A DNA stretch of 64,000 nucleotides from Daphnia carinata. Its lineage: Eukaryota; Arthropoda; Branchiopoda; Diplostraca; Daphniidae. The translations under genes were made by a program, and so were the position numbers. Below are positions 12,191 to 24,199 of the stretch, piece after piece (the stretch's first letter is position 1; every line of letters starts with the position of its first letter). The notes beneath the pieces were generated by a model. The model was not told where the DNA came from and made no database searches. It saw only the letters and a list, made by a program, of their open reading frames with translations. Location of the stretch: positions 5,162,221 to 5,226,220 of the forward strand of contig NC_081336.1 in the NCBI RefSeq assembly GCF_022539665.2, in the 5' to 3' direction.

Positions 12191-15100
12191 TTATACAGTG
12201 AGGCCAAGTTTATCTTCGGTTTCTGAAGCGCCTGGCGTTAAAGGTGTTGCTACCAGAAAATTAGCCGATAAGAAAAGCGGAAGTTCTTCCTTTTCCAATG
12301 TTATAAGGCATATCTGCGATACAAAACATAAGAGTATGTGACAACATAAATCCTGATTAAAATTTCTTATTCACTTCTTCGTTTTTCCCCAAAGTCGTCG
12401 ATTGTATACCAGTGCTTTGAGTATACCGAACCATTCTTTGTTCGTCCAGCCCGTAAATCGTCAATCTACCTCAAAAACAAAATAAGATTAAAGTGTAAAT
12501 TAAACTCATTTTCCTTTCCATCGCTTGTAGAAACCTAAACATTAAATTTCGACGTGTTTGTTGACTAAGCGCCATTTCATTTTCCGTCCGATGATTTCTA
12601 CGCAGTTTTAAAGAACCACGTTCATACGTCAAAACCAAATCCAATCCTACCGTCAAACGCAAAACAAATTTGAACAAAAAGGATAGCAATAGAATACGAA
12701 TTTCGTAGATAACAAATGTTGATTGTTATAACAATTACCAAAGTGAAATCCAGTCCATCGCCACATTTGGTGTCTACTGGCACCAAGTACTCGTCCGCAT
12801 CTTAGACTATGTTGATTAAATTCAATCTCAGTGAGATTACAAGGCCTGAAGAGCAAAAAAAAAAATTCGTGCAGGAAAATTTAGCAGTAATTTAAGAGTG
12901 GCAACACGAAAACGGAAATTTTAAGTTCATGTACCCTTTATCGTATCCTTGGTCCGTTTGCAGCATACGATACCACTGCATGCGAAAGACGGGGAGAAGG
13001 AGGGATGCTGGTATAATGCGATCGCCCAGTATCATGTCAACGTCTTGTGGATGCCCAATCAAAGACGCAAGCCGAAGTCCACGGAAGGCTTTCAAGTAAG
13101 GGCTTCCAACGTCCCTTAAAAGGAACTCTAAATCTGATTCGGCTACAAAGCAAATAAAAATTTCGTCATCTTCCTTTGGCTTCTTAAATACCGGTTTAGA
13201 GTAATAATAATAATACACGTATAAGTGTTTAAAAATATTAAGAAAAATATACATACAACCTTGCTCCTTGAAATAGTTATGGGCACATGAAATTCCGTCT
13301 TGGGCAGATCCTTCCCAATTAGGGTGGAATTTAAGATATAGCCAGAACTTAAGTAACACATAGAGAGAAAATTCTGTCTGGACTACACAGAGATTCTGGG
13401 ATGTCACCAACAACTCCATTAGATCAATACTATTTCCATCATTTCAATTGGTTACGTCATTGGTAGTATATACATTTTTATAGAATTTACCTGATTTCGC
13501 GTAAGCGATCTGGTGTTTCAGGAACATAGCATAGCAGGTTCACCAAAAACCATTCAAGGCATGCCTTTTCAACAGCGGAAACGCCATAACTTTTCGAAGA
13601 TTCATAGTATCTAATAACAGTCTAACAAAATTAAAAGCTTAATAGCATATGGAGAAATCATTTTCCTTTTACAGCAGTTTGGTAAGATGGTCATTTTGAT
13701 TTACAGAGAATTACAACGTAAGTTAGTAACGCAACTTATTTGATTTACAAAGAATCACAACGTAAGTTAGTAACGCAACTTAATTCTGCAGGTAGTTAAT
13801 GGTAAGCAGGGTTCCAGTCAATTACCACAGTATTTCGCCACTCTCATACAGTTTCCAGTGTAAAAATTTTCTATGGTAGAAAACTTGTTTTCTACCATAA
13901 TAATGGCCAACCTCTACGTAGCTCAACACGATGTTTGGATGTGAACAAGTACTTTACAGAAAGTTTTTGAACGATTGAAACAGGAACAGGAAACGTTGGC
14001 GCTAAATTTGTTGTAAAGACAATTCAATCTTATTTTGTCTGGGAACTTTACTTTTACATTGCGAAAAACACTACGAAAAAGATTTCATACGCAGCTATGC
14101 AATAAAACTACAATTACATTAAGGGGAATTTTTCAAGCTCTTGCCAAGGCATTTATAGTTACTGGTCAATATAACAACAATTATTTTTTCCAAAATATTT
14201 TTTTTTTCAGAATAAACATTCGAAAACCTATATTTGTAATACCTTTATATTCACCGTTTGAGTCATTACTTCACAGCATTTTGAAATAATTGCATCAAGC
14301 TGCAAAAGTGCCGCTGTAGCCAATATTGAAACTACTTCAGAGGGCTGAATTATGAGCTCGTCTTGATAAAGAGAACCCAATACAGTATTCAATGCTAAAA
14401 CAGGGTTTTAGAGAGTTACTGTGCTGTTTCATACTGACTTCCAATAACAACATACTCACAGTCAAAGTTTATATTGGAATCTAGTATTTCAATTTGAATG
14501 ACACTCTGGTCTGATTCCTTCCAAGATCCTGAAAACATGCTGGCTACCAGATGATGCAATTTGATATTTTATTAGCATGTAAAGCATTGCTGATAAAAAT
14601 TGTATCATCTACATACCAAAATATGGGCTCTGTAAATAAAGATCAAAATATTGGTTGAGCTAAGGATTTATACAACATTTCAAATTTAAGACTTGTTCAC
14701 GAATAATTTGAAACACACAACCATACCTGGCAGAGATAGATCTTATGGAGATTCCATTCTTTTTCAAATATAACAAGAGTAACATCATGGTTTTTACCTT
14801 CTTGAAAAAGTGCTTTGTAGATGTACTGGCAAACACAGACAATCATACAAAGTATTATGTTATAAATATATTAAGTCAAACATTGTGTAAATGATTAAGA
14901 TTGCAAATAAAAAAGTGATCATTTCAGATTACCATAGGACACTTTTTCTAATAGCTATGGACAACAATATACTATACCTGAGATGTGGTCATCAGGCGCA
15001 TCCTATATCGAAATACTTAACTTTAACTGACAATAACAGAATTTATGTACACAGAGCATTATACCTTTTGCTTGCATACACTTTGGAATCACTGTCACTA

Positions 15101-15213
15101 TCATCTTCTTCGGTATAACTCAATTGCCATCCACCTGAATGACGCCTTCGCTTCCTCCGGTAATTCCTCGTATTATCCAAAACGTAGGTGCATGCACTTT
15201 GAGCCAGCCCCAT
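12191..15213 (-). CDS. gcl: Germ cell-less (GMCL1), BTB-BACK Cul3 adaptor, 13 exons
   Basis: Substrate adaptor of the Cullin-3 ubiquitin ligase; in Drosophila it acts at the nuclear envelope and plasma membrane in primordial germ cell formation. Coding exons (minus): 15213-15065, 15002-14978, 14825-14727, 14629-14617, 14543-14460, 14394-14255, 13621-13491, 13429-13260, 13142-12935, 12845-12739, 12646-12535, 12465-12375, 12313-12191. The lengths sum to 1452 nt, 483 residues. The start MGLAQSACTY has Gly-2, as in the family, and could be N-myristoylated. A basic RRKRRR stretch follows. The BTB domain contains YIYKALFQEGKNHDV and MFSGSWKES, then a BACK-like part, then the gcl-specific tail with RCGRVL and WRWTGFHFG. 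Two micro-exons of 25 and 13 nt are required to hold frame and restore family residues. The last intron choice (donor after GAAGAA at 12375) gives the best family match. Confidence 0.93.
13695..13782. repeat. Tandem duplication of 44 bp in a gcl intron
   Basis: Two adjacent copies (13695-13738 and 13739-13782) of a segment containing ACGTAAGTTAGTAACGCAAC, with two mismatches between them. Both lie in the intron between gcl exons 6 and 7. Just downstream, near 13873-13898, is a perfect hairpin with TGGTAGAAAA and TTTTCTACCA arms. Confidence 0.75.
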
Positions 15214-15656
15214 TTTGAAAGACTGGTTTAACAATTAATCCAAGTCTGAGTCGGATTTTATACAACTTTAATGGTTTTTATTAGAATTTTGGAAAATCTC
15301 TCTGCAAGACGACGATCTACCGTTTCTTTGAAACAAACACAATCTACACCACCTATATACGTTCGACAGGGATTCTAGCTATATTTATTTATGTTTCAGA
15401 GTAGGCGGAGCCTGGGAGGCATGGAAGCTGTGAAGCCAGATTTTCCGGAAAGGATGCTTCTGTCGAAAGCCGAATCTGATTATAAGAGTGACAGAGTCAT
15501 GGATTTGAAAACTCTATGACTCTTGTCGAATGTTAGGTTAGGAATTAGGTCAGGAAATGTATTAGGATTATTCATTGGCCTGTTAGAGGAGCAACTTAGG
15601 ACGTTTGCCACACTACCCGTATATTCTATTAAAATAATTGAGCCTTACCTGTCAGA
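15214..15656. promoter_or_regulatory. Divergent region upstream of gcl and the small gene
   Basis: The gcl start codon and the small plus-strand gene face away from each other here. A 32-codon plus-strand frame starts at 15421 (MEAVKPDFPERMLL) and stops in the same exon; it may be an upstream frame in the 5' untranslated region or part of an unresolved first exon. A potential donor (TTAG|GTTAGG, near 15535) and an acceptor (CTGTCAG, near 15655) suggest an untranslated first exon. Confidence 0.35.
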
Positions 15657-15863
15657 ATGGATCCGCAAAAAATGCCTGATCCAAACAGATACTTTGTTGA
15701 AGGTCTGGCAAAACAAACGGGTTTAATAGGGCCTACTGCATGTTACTGTAGAGCTTCAAGAATAACATATGTTAAAATGATAAAACAACCAAATTTCAAT
15801 AAAACTCCACCTACCGTACTGAGTGATATCTTAATTCGAAAACGTAGACGACAGAGAGCCTAA
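15657..15863 (+). CDS. Small uncharacterised basic protein
   Basis: A 68-codon frame begins MDPQKMPDPNRYFVEGLAKQ and ends in a strongly basic tail, RKRRRQRA. It is preceded one base earlier by a good acceptor (TTACCTGTCAG), which suggests that a 5' untranslated exon is spliced directly onto the start. The central part contains GPTACYCRASR. I do not recognise the family. The size, internal cysteines and basic tail do not define a function. It sits head-to-head with gcl and tail-to-tail with unc-119, filling the gap between two real genes, which raises the chance that it is genuine. An alternative splice reading in another frame cannot be excluded. Confidence 0.45.
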   Translation: MDPQKMPDPNRYFVEGLAKQTGLIGPTACYCRASRITYVKMIKQPNFNKTPPTVLSDILIRKRRRQRA

Positions 15864-16519
15864 TTTAATTACAATCACAACGACAATAGAAGCCTACCTT
15901 TAAGGATACTTAACAAGGCGTTAATGTGTCTTGTCATTTTATTTATTGTACTGATACAGTATGTAGTTACAGTGCACTGCAGAAAAGTGTGGCTGTTTTC
16001 CCTATGCTTTGTTTGCCAATTTGCCATACCTGACACATTTTACTCCAACCTTCTCTACAGCGTAGTTATCTCGTTCTGCACACATAACGAATGATTTCCT
16101 CCTCGTCTGCCGAAGGTTAATATGTAATACGCTATATATAACAGCAACAGCACCTGTGGCACACTGAAAAAACGAAACGCTACACGTACATTCGTTATGC
16201 TTTATTTGAAAATGAAAATTTACGTAAAACTATAGCACAACGTAACAAGGTAATCGATCTTATCGTAGCACAACTACACAGACCTTTAGAATGCTAGATT
16301 TCTTGGTCATCTGAGGTTGACTTGCAATGCATGTGCGCTCAAAGAATTACCAATAACAACACAAATTAATTTTGAGGTCCAACGAGTGAACATCTGTATT
16401 GATCGTATGACAGCGAAAGATTCACACCGTAAAATAAATTTGCCATTTCAGCAAGACCTTTTAGGGGAATGACGAACGTATACTTATATTTTTCATTAAT
16501 TAATAATAATTCGTTAATT

Positions 16520-17771
16520 TCATTTGGAATCATCGTTATGCGTGTTACTTTGAATTGTTCCCCCATTGTAGGCGTAGTCAGCTTTATTGTGCATGATCAG
16601 CCGATTCTCGACGAAATAAAATGAATCCGATCGAGTCTCAAACGGATGATTGATCATCTCTTCCACTAAATAAGGCAGCGTAGTTAAAGGGGGACAAATC
16701 AGTGAATATTTAAATGCAAAAATAATGTTCGAGACTTACTTGCTTCCGATGATAACGCCGGAAAATCATAAATATGTTCGCACGTATTTTTACTGTGAGG
16801 AATGCAAAATCCAAATTCGAAATCGAAAGTTTTTAAAAGACGGTCTCGAAAAAAATGACGCTCAATCATTCTGAAGTTATTTACAGGTTTTTCACCAACC
16901 ACGAATTCAACCCTGCACGAAGATATAAATTAATACTTGATTTGGCGTTCTCGATAGCAAAAAAATGAACTTACGTTGCCCCCACAGTGCGAAGCTTCAA
17001 AAAATGTGGGGTAAATTGATATCGCACAAACCGACCGGCGTTCGGATCCAATTCATTTGTATCCCCTGGCGGACTGTCGCATAGTTCTTTGTAGCCGAAA
17101 AAATGTTAAATACATTATCTCATTACACAGCATATTGATAATCTCAGGCCATATTTTTTGTTATCTCTATCACATTTCGACACACACACACAAAAAAAAA
17201 ACTATTTGCATCCTTGGATTTCCAGTATTCAAACAAAAAGCATTGTAAGATGAAGAATGGCCCAAATGCTCATAATAACTAAATGTCACAACGAAAAGTT
17301 TAAAATAAGACAAAGCAATGTTGGCCTGAAACAGCATATTGCATATGTGTATGTTAGCCATGTGTTAAAGAAAACAAAACAGTGATACATACCAGGAGGC
17401 AGTGGTTTTGCAATTTCAAACAGAACAGTTCCACTCTCTAAGTCTCGGATGCAAAATCTGGTGAAATCGATATCATACACATTGGCATCAGGTTGGCAAA
17501 GGTAACCTGCATGTACAGAAGATGAGAAAGAATTTAATAAGGATGATACCCAGATGAGAGAAGGAAAATGTAATTATTCTGCTTTACCATCAGTTATCCT
17601 TTTCAATTTTAAAACATCTTCAGGTGTGATGTTGCTGGCAAATTGAGGTTCTGAAGATGATTCTTGTTTTTTGTCTGATACTGAAGTAGCACCTAATGTA
17701 TCACCATCATCACTATTGGTAGATAATCCTACATTTGCATGGGGTCCAACTGAATCGTGAACAGTGCTCAT
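16520..17771 (-). CDS. unc-119: UNC-119 lipid-binding trafficking chaperone, 5 exons
   Basis: UNC119/PDE6-delta-type immunoglobulin-like beta-sandwich protein that binds N-myristoylated cargo and delivers it to cilia and synaptic or photoreceptor membranes, with release by Arl GTPases. Coding exons (minus): 17771-17588, 17506-17393, 17086-16975, 16912-16740, 16665-16520; 729 nt, 242 residues, all junctions in frame. The variable N-terminal region is followed by [15 protein letters not shown], then [69 protein letters not shown] and [16 protein letters not shown], all hallmark segments. The last ten or so residues beyond ADYAYNGG are a short species-specific tail. The start was chosen as the first ATG of the N-terminal exon; an untranslated exon probably lies near 18060-18120, where the minus strand has a promoter-proximal donor. 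Confidence 0.96.
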
Positions 17772-20700
17772 TTCTCCCTGGAGACAAACAACAGCTAAAT
17801 AAAGTTATAAGAAGCTTGTACGGTTATGGCCTTCTAAAGCATGTGTGGGAATTAATGTATCTATTTATTAGGAATTAAATACATAGTAATCAAGCTAGTT
17901 TCATATCTCAAACTGCTCACTTTTTCCAGACTGAATTCTTGGCCTAAATGGGATAACGTTATAAAACTTGTCTAATATTGCAATACAAACTCATGTAATG
18001 GGTCGAGAGCTCCAATAAAATAAAAGCCAATAAAATAAAATAAAATATTTACCTGTTCCCGTCTCACGGTCTTAGTACATCGACGGATTTCTAATAAGAA
18101 GCGAAGATATTGTTGACGTTTCAGCTGTTTCTATGACTACAGCATGACTGCTGCTGAGCTGACTACAGCGACACACTTAACAGGTATAATCGTGGCAAAG
18201 CCCGGGCAAATTCGACTTGCGTATCGTTACAGTAAACGAAAACTAAATCTCCATACCTTTGTTGGCCTGCACTCCCTGCAGTATAGCTAATGGTCATCAT
18301 TTTCAGCTCCATTTCATAGTAGAGGCTGCGGACAGTTATATTTTAGAAACGAAATCTTTTCTATTCATCTAATAACAATTGCAGCACCGTGTTTATTAAA
18401 CATGTTAAATAAAATTATTAGGCACTGCACCTTGATTTCCTATTTCTGTCAGGCTATCGGTTATACAAAGTTTTTCGTTTTGTTTTTTCAATTGTCGTTC
18501 ACGTTATAGCTTCGAGGGATTTTATGGGCCAATCCTCAAATATGGACAATACGGAGGCCAGACATGAGCAACGTATTCCGTTATCTTAGGTAAAGAACTT
18601 GCAACAAAAGAGGGAGGGGGAATCCAACTCGAGGTTTATTGTAGAAAAAAATTTTAATTGAATTCTTCACGGAAGGTCAAAAAGTTTAGGATGTTTCTTC
18701 AACGGGGAACATAACGCTCTTAGAAATCTATGTTGATTGTAGTTCAATAGTATTAATTTCTTAGAAAGAACTATATATGCCTCAATTTGTGAATAATTAT
18801 CGATTGTGCACCCTGTCTGTCATAATCACTCCACGATTTGATGCAGTGTATCCTGCGAGGGTGATCCAATGAGAACGTTACCAGGAATCTTCTAATTCAT
18901 TGTTGTTTTCTTTTTTCGCAAATCTGACACACGTCATACTTCTCTATGAAGTTTTCCATGACCAATTTCCAAATAATTTACCTTTTTCCCGTAACTGGTA
19001 GCAAAACATTGAAAAGGGTAGTATCTTTTTGACATTTTCCCTGTTTGCCATGGAATCCGACGAAGACTATTCCCTTGAAGGTCAATGACAACTAACCAAT
19101 AAGTGACTGACATTTCCCTGAATCTGTAAGCTTGGCCTGAATATAAGCCGTTAGCCTGAAAGGCAAAAAAATTCAAATGGAAAGAAGGAAACAAAATTTA
19201 CGCGAGGAAAGATGTATGAAACTTATTGTTCTATACTTCTTTCATCCTGTTTATCAAACATAAGTTTAACAATGCGAATCGTCTAAAGGGTGAATGATAT
19301 TTTCAGGAATTTCATGTAGCTTACGGCCATACCTACCGGCCTGTGGAAATAGCCTCCTGTTTCCTTTTTCCCTAACTAAAAGTCTAACTTAAGCTTCACT
19401 TAGAGGAAATCCCCAGGGAAAACACTACATTAAGCATGTTTTACCTCACTAGAATTTCCACGATAGCTGAATAAAGACTCAAAAAGGCCTGCCTTTGTGT
19501 AGTCGTGTCATTGCCTTTTCGCAAGTCGTACTTGATTTCTAGATAAATCGCCACAAAAGCTCCTCTATAAATTTCGTTGTTCAGTGAATGTGCTTGTTTC
19601 AATGCAATGCAAAGGTTTACATTCGTATGCATTATAAATATTATTTTATACGTTTTGGCCAAGTTCCATTAATTTTTTTACTTACTTTCTTAAAATATCG
19701 GTAAAACTTAAGAAGGAAAAGCTTGTCTTATATTTTAAACATCGCCTAAAATTTACTTTTTTACAGTAGACTTGGCCGAGTATTGCTGCTTTTAAATGAA
19801 ATCGTCTAGTGCTGCTTTCTTACGGCAAAAATTCCAACTATTTCAAATTCTGGCTGAAGAGAATGAAAAATAAGAAATCTATAAAAAAAAAAGAAAGAAT
19901 GTTGGATCCAAATGAAGTAGTTGAAAGCTGAAGAAGTGGAAAGCCAAAGGAACTTTCTCGGCATCGGTTGCATGGTCTAACGGGTATGGTTGTTTTCATT
20001 AGCTTTCCCTTTGTCTTGCTATCAATATTCCCAAAGTAAGCGGCGGGAACACCCTAATAACAGCTTAAAACTTGAGTCACTTGCAAGTTTTGATTTGACT
20101 AGTTGTATGACTACGATTTCCTTCGCTTCCTCCAACGTTGAACAACGTAGAACAACTTCATAGTTTTGCTCAGCATTCTTTTTTCTGGAAATACGTCTGC
20201 ATAGAAGGCAAATGTAGAACTGCATGCAGGTGGCCTCGTAGTGACACGATTTTCTTTTTTTATAAAGGTGGCGCAACGTGAATCGTTACACGTTTTCAGT
20301 CAGCCACGTGTACAAATACCATTGGAGCGAGTTTACTCGATGATAACCGGTATCGTTTGTATGGTAGTGGCAAGTTTACCTGATATACGGACATACAAAT
20401 GTGTCTTCACTTTCTATTGCTTGATTTAATTTTAGTTGTATTTTGGCTTCAATCTTGATTTGAAATTTCCTGTCTTCTGAAGATTGGACAAATCAAGACA
20501 TTTAAGTTGTTGTATTAGCGGTTGCTGTATATCAATATATGAACAGCTGTCCGGTAATGTGTACGTATTTTGTTTTATATAACTTGTTTCACGTACTGCA
20601 CGATCCACTAGTTCTGTTACTTATATTACTCTCCCTGCGTCATACTGGAAAAGAAGAAAAGAAAAACCAAAGGGATATATTGCCCTCTTACACGGGCGTA

Positions 20701-21061
20701 GAGGAACCGGGACTGCGACTGGGAACCAATCAGAGAAGTTCGTTTGTGGCACGTATACGCTTGAGGCCCAGTTTCGTCTGCAGAGAACCGGTTACTAGAA
20801 GTTCCCACATCTCCAGCTGGGACTTGCAAATGCCCGTGCCTTGGTTTGGTGTTCTAGGCACCTCTGGACTTGCTTTTCCCTGCTCAGTCTTCCTCACTCC
20901 ATCGCGGCTGACGGTAGTCTGTTCACAGGCAGCTGTAAACTTTTCAAGGATTAAGACAACTACTGTTGGCTGGTGACACTAGTCATCACCAGCAACTATC
21001 ACTTGTTTAAGCTAAACAAACTGAACTGATCAAGTCAAGGACAACCAGTAACTACTCTACA
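17772..21061. other. Intergenic region between unc-119 and desaturase
   Basis: The left end (to about 18120) probably holds the unc-119 5' untranslated exon and promoter. The right end (from about 20900) holds the desaturase promoter and 5' untranslated region, including a hairpin near 20966-20996 with GCTGGTGA and TCACCAGC arms. Between them I see only short frames on the minus strand (about 18934-19194 and 20022-20276) with no recognisable family and no consistent exon chain. Confidence 0.45.
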
Positions 21062-23814
21062 ATGACTGACATGTAAGTACAGGCTTTTTGTTTGTGCCAT
21101 CTTGTCAAACATGTGCATTGTCAGAAATGGTTTTGTAGGCCAACGTTCGTTGACAGTAGAAGTATTTTATTTCCGTATTAATTCAAGTTTACTGGCTAAA
21201 GAACAGAACTAAGAATAGAGTTGATTGACCTCACTCTTTTGGGATCCAAGTTTTGTGGTTTAGTGGGAGGAAAAAGGGGGTCGGTTTTCTCTATTTCTCT
21301 TCTCTGCGTTTCTCGTGTCCAGAGGGCGCGCCGCGTACAGCCGAATTTACCGTTAGGGCATACCTGGAAGAAGGGGGACGAAACGAAAAGAGACGAAGGA
21401 GGCAACAGACGAGACGAACATATTCAGGTGTCCCACTGGACTCAATACGAGACTGCTTCTGGCGATTTTCCTTTTTGTTTCCAGATGGCGGGTGGTCAAT
21501 GGAAAGCGTTAAAGAAAGTATTAAAGTCAATCGTTGAGAAATTTTTTTCAGATGTAACCAAGTTGATTCAACTCGAACCGACTGTTGGTGGAAGAAAAAC
21601 GAGGTGCTAAACCGAGATGTCATGACGAATTAAGCAAAACGGCCACAAGAGGACGTGTAATCATAAAAAATTCAGCACACTTTGAAATTCTCTTTACAGA
21701 GACTTCAATGCCAGCAGTTGCCTTTTCAAATGTCTGTCCTTCCTTGCACGTCGGGCTTACTGCCATGCAAAAGATATCACATTTACGATGACCTCTTTTC
21801 TAGCCTCTCTCAAAGGCCTGTCGGGTGTTTGCTTTGCAACGGCTCACAAACACATTAAGACACTTTAGCACACAAGTTGGTGAATTTTAGTGTCCCTGGA
21901 AGGCATTGAACGGGATGCCCCACAGTACATTATTGAACTCGGGCATGTTTCACCGTAGACATAGGGATGGCAATGTAAACGGGGTAATAAAACTAGCATC
22001 CATTCTCTTGTATCAGTAAGGTCAAAAGGTGAACACAGGCCACCAAAGGAGCGTTTAACTTTGCTGGGCTTCGATAACAATATCACGTACCCATTCGCCT
22101 TTACTTGAATTGGTCTTCCGTTGTTGCTTGTTGCACTTTTCAGATGAACGTCGCTTGCAAAGTACAGTTCATTTGTTACGTTGCATTTTTCAGTTACATC
22201 CTTATTGGGTTGAGTGAAATGAAGAAGAAACGTACGCAATATTAAGTGCGAATTCCGTCCTATGTTTTAGGATTTTGCACGGTATGGGACCTTCTCCTAG
22301 TGCAGACTTAGTTGGCTCGATTCTTGGCGTCGAAGAGGAGGACAATGACTTCAAGCAACAGCGGTCGACTCTCCGCAAAACCAATTCCAGCCGTATGGTC
22401 ACGCCTGAAACTAGGAACGGCTCGCATTCCAAAAGTCAAGAAGATTCGGTTGCCAAGGATCCCCCTATGCAAATCGTTTGGCGAAATGTATTGATTTTTA
22501 TCTATCTTCATGCTGCTGCCTTGTACGGATTCTATCTCTGTTTCACGGCAGCCAAACCGTCAACTCTTGCTTGGTGTAAGTGTTGAATAATAACATCATT
22601 TAGAAATTACGTTAACTAGTTAATGTATCGTGTTTGGCGATGTAGCGTTCTTCTTGTTTTTGTTTGGTGGTTTTGGCATTACGGGTGGAGCTCACAGACT
22701 TTGGGCTCACCGTTGTTACAAAGCAAAACTGCCGCTGCGTATCTTTGCTGCTATTGCTCAAACAATTGCTGTTCAGGTAAGGATGAAGGAAACGAAAGAA
22801 AACCTCCCAAGTGTTAACATGTTTTTTTTTTTTCTTCTCCTCCTGTGTATGTATTTGCGTTTATGGTTGACGCTAAAGAATGATATTTACGAGTGGAGCA
22901 GAGACCATCGTGTTCATCATAAATTTAGCGAAACTGATGCTGACCCACATAACGCTCGCCGTGGTTTCTTTTTTGCTCATGTCGGCTGGCTTTTGTGCAA
23001 AAAACATCCCGAAGTCATTCGACGTGGAAAAACTGTCGACGTGAGCGACCTCTTGCAAGATCCCGTCGTCGTTTTCCAGCGAAAGTAAGTACTTGTCTTG
23101 GCCTGGCCTGAATTACTTAATGGCGGTTGTTAAATGATCGTGACAATTTTTTTTTTATCGCAAAGGTATTACATTCCATTGGTCTTGACCCTCTGTTTCA
23201 CCATGCCAGCACTTGTGCCCTGGTACTATTGGGGCGAGTCGTTCAAAACGGCCTTTTTCGTCGCCTCGATCTTTCGTTATGTGTTCACGCTCAACGTCAC
23301 CTGGTACGTCAATTGATAAGAAATCATTTAAACTTCTTGTAACTCTAATTCAAATCTTACATCTAGGCTGGTAAACAGTGCAGCCCACATTTGGGGTAAT
23401 CATCCGTACGACAAGTGAGTCTACTCGCCAAAAAGATTACTACTACTGTGCACCATTAATGTTGGCTTTCCTTTATTACATAGAGGAATCAATCCTGCCG
23501 AAAATCGAGTAGTGGCCTTCCTCACCTCAGGTGAAGGTTGGCACAACTATCATCACGTCTTCCCATGGGACTACAAAGCAGCGGAACTGGGAAATTACAG
23601 CATGAACATGACTACAGCTGCAATTGATTTCTTTGCTTGGCTTGGTCTGGCTTATGACCTCAAAAGTGTGCCAGAAAGGATTGTTCGCAGTCGTGTTCAT
23701 CGCACAGGAGATGGTTCTCATCCCTATGCTTTAGAAGATAGCCAATTTACAGAGGATGATATTAAAGAAGAGCAAGCGTTTTGTGAAATTATTCCCGAAG
23801 ACACGAAAAATTAG
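21062..23814 (+). CDS. Acyl-CoA delta-9 desaturase, 7 coding exons
   Basis: ER membrane stearoyl-CoA desaturase: it introduces the delta-9 double bond into saturated fatty acyl-CoA using cytochrome b5 and a di-iron centre. Coding exons: 21062-21072, 22271-22575, 22646-22776, 22879-23084, 23166-23303, 23367-23414, 23484-23814; 1170 nt, 389 residues. The three histidine boxes are visible: HRLWAH, HRVHH and HNYHH, plus HIWGNHPYD with the extra conserved histidine. Hydrophobic pairs (around VLIFIYLHAAALYGF and YYIPLVLTLCF) match the four-helix topology. The start is placed in an 11-nt coding segment (ATGACTGACAT|GTAAGT) because it joins in frame to exon 2, whose upstream part is open; an internal ATG at 22284 is the alternative. 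The tail KEEQAFCEIIPEDTKN is species-specific. Intron 1 is about 1.2 kb. Confidence 0.94.
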
Positions 23815-24170
23815 CGGGAAATTGGTTTTTTTTTTTCTTTTCCTCATCACTTGGCGCTCACTTGTTGGTTCTTAGTAGGTGCTTTATGCCTATTTTTGGA
23901 ACGATGGAGAATTAGGGTCTGTTTCGACTAGCTCTCCAAAGTTTGTTTAGAAATATTGAATCTTTACCTTCACGGATACTAAAGCTGCACTGCTCAAAGG
24001 TCTAAACAAAAAAGATACAAATTTTCCATCGATTGGAACGTAACTTTTACTTGTAATTTGCTCTAGAAGAAGAGAAAAAAAAAACTCAACTGTTTGTATG
24101 TCACAGGTTTTATTTCCAAATAGATCGCAAACCTTATTCAAAGCTTTTTTTTTTTTTTGCAATTTTTCGG

Positions 24171-24176
24171 AATAAA
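24171..24176 (+). terminator. Polyadenylation signal of the desaturase gene
   Basis: AATAAA about 360 bp after the stop codon on the plus strand, in a T-rich 3' untranslated region. Position and context fit, but cleavage is not shown. Confidence 0.55.
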
Positions 24177-24199
24177 GACTCGCGTAAAATCCAAGTTCT

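Noticed and set aside
12197-12344. Plus-strand open frame of about 48 codons after an acceptor-like TATACAG, in the phase of a possible alternative H2A.Z tail
   Set aside because: It lies exactly opposite the last coding exon of gcl, whose minus-strand frame matches the family; the plus-strand frame is most simply a shadow.
20022-20276. Minus-strand frame with a plausible amphipathic helix (EAKEIVVIQLVKS)
   Set aside because: No neighbouring exon in phase and no known domain; too short to call alone.
21221-21623. Overlapping frames on both strands, up to 129 codons
   Set aside because: They fall inside desaturase intron 1, have no domain and open both strands at once.
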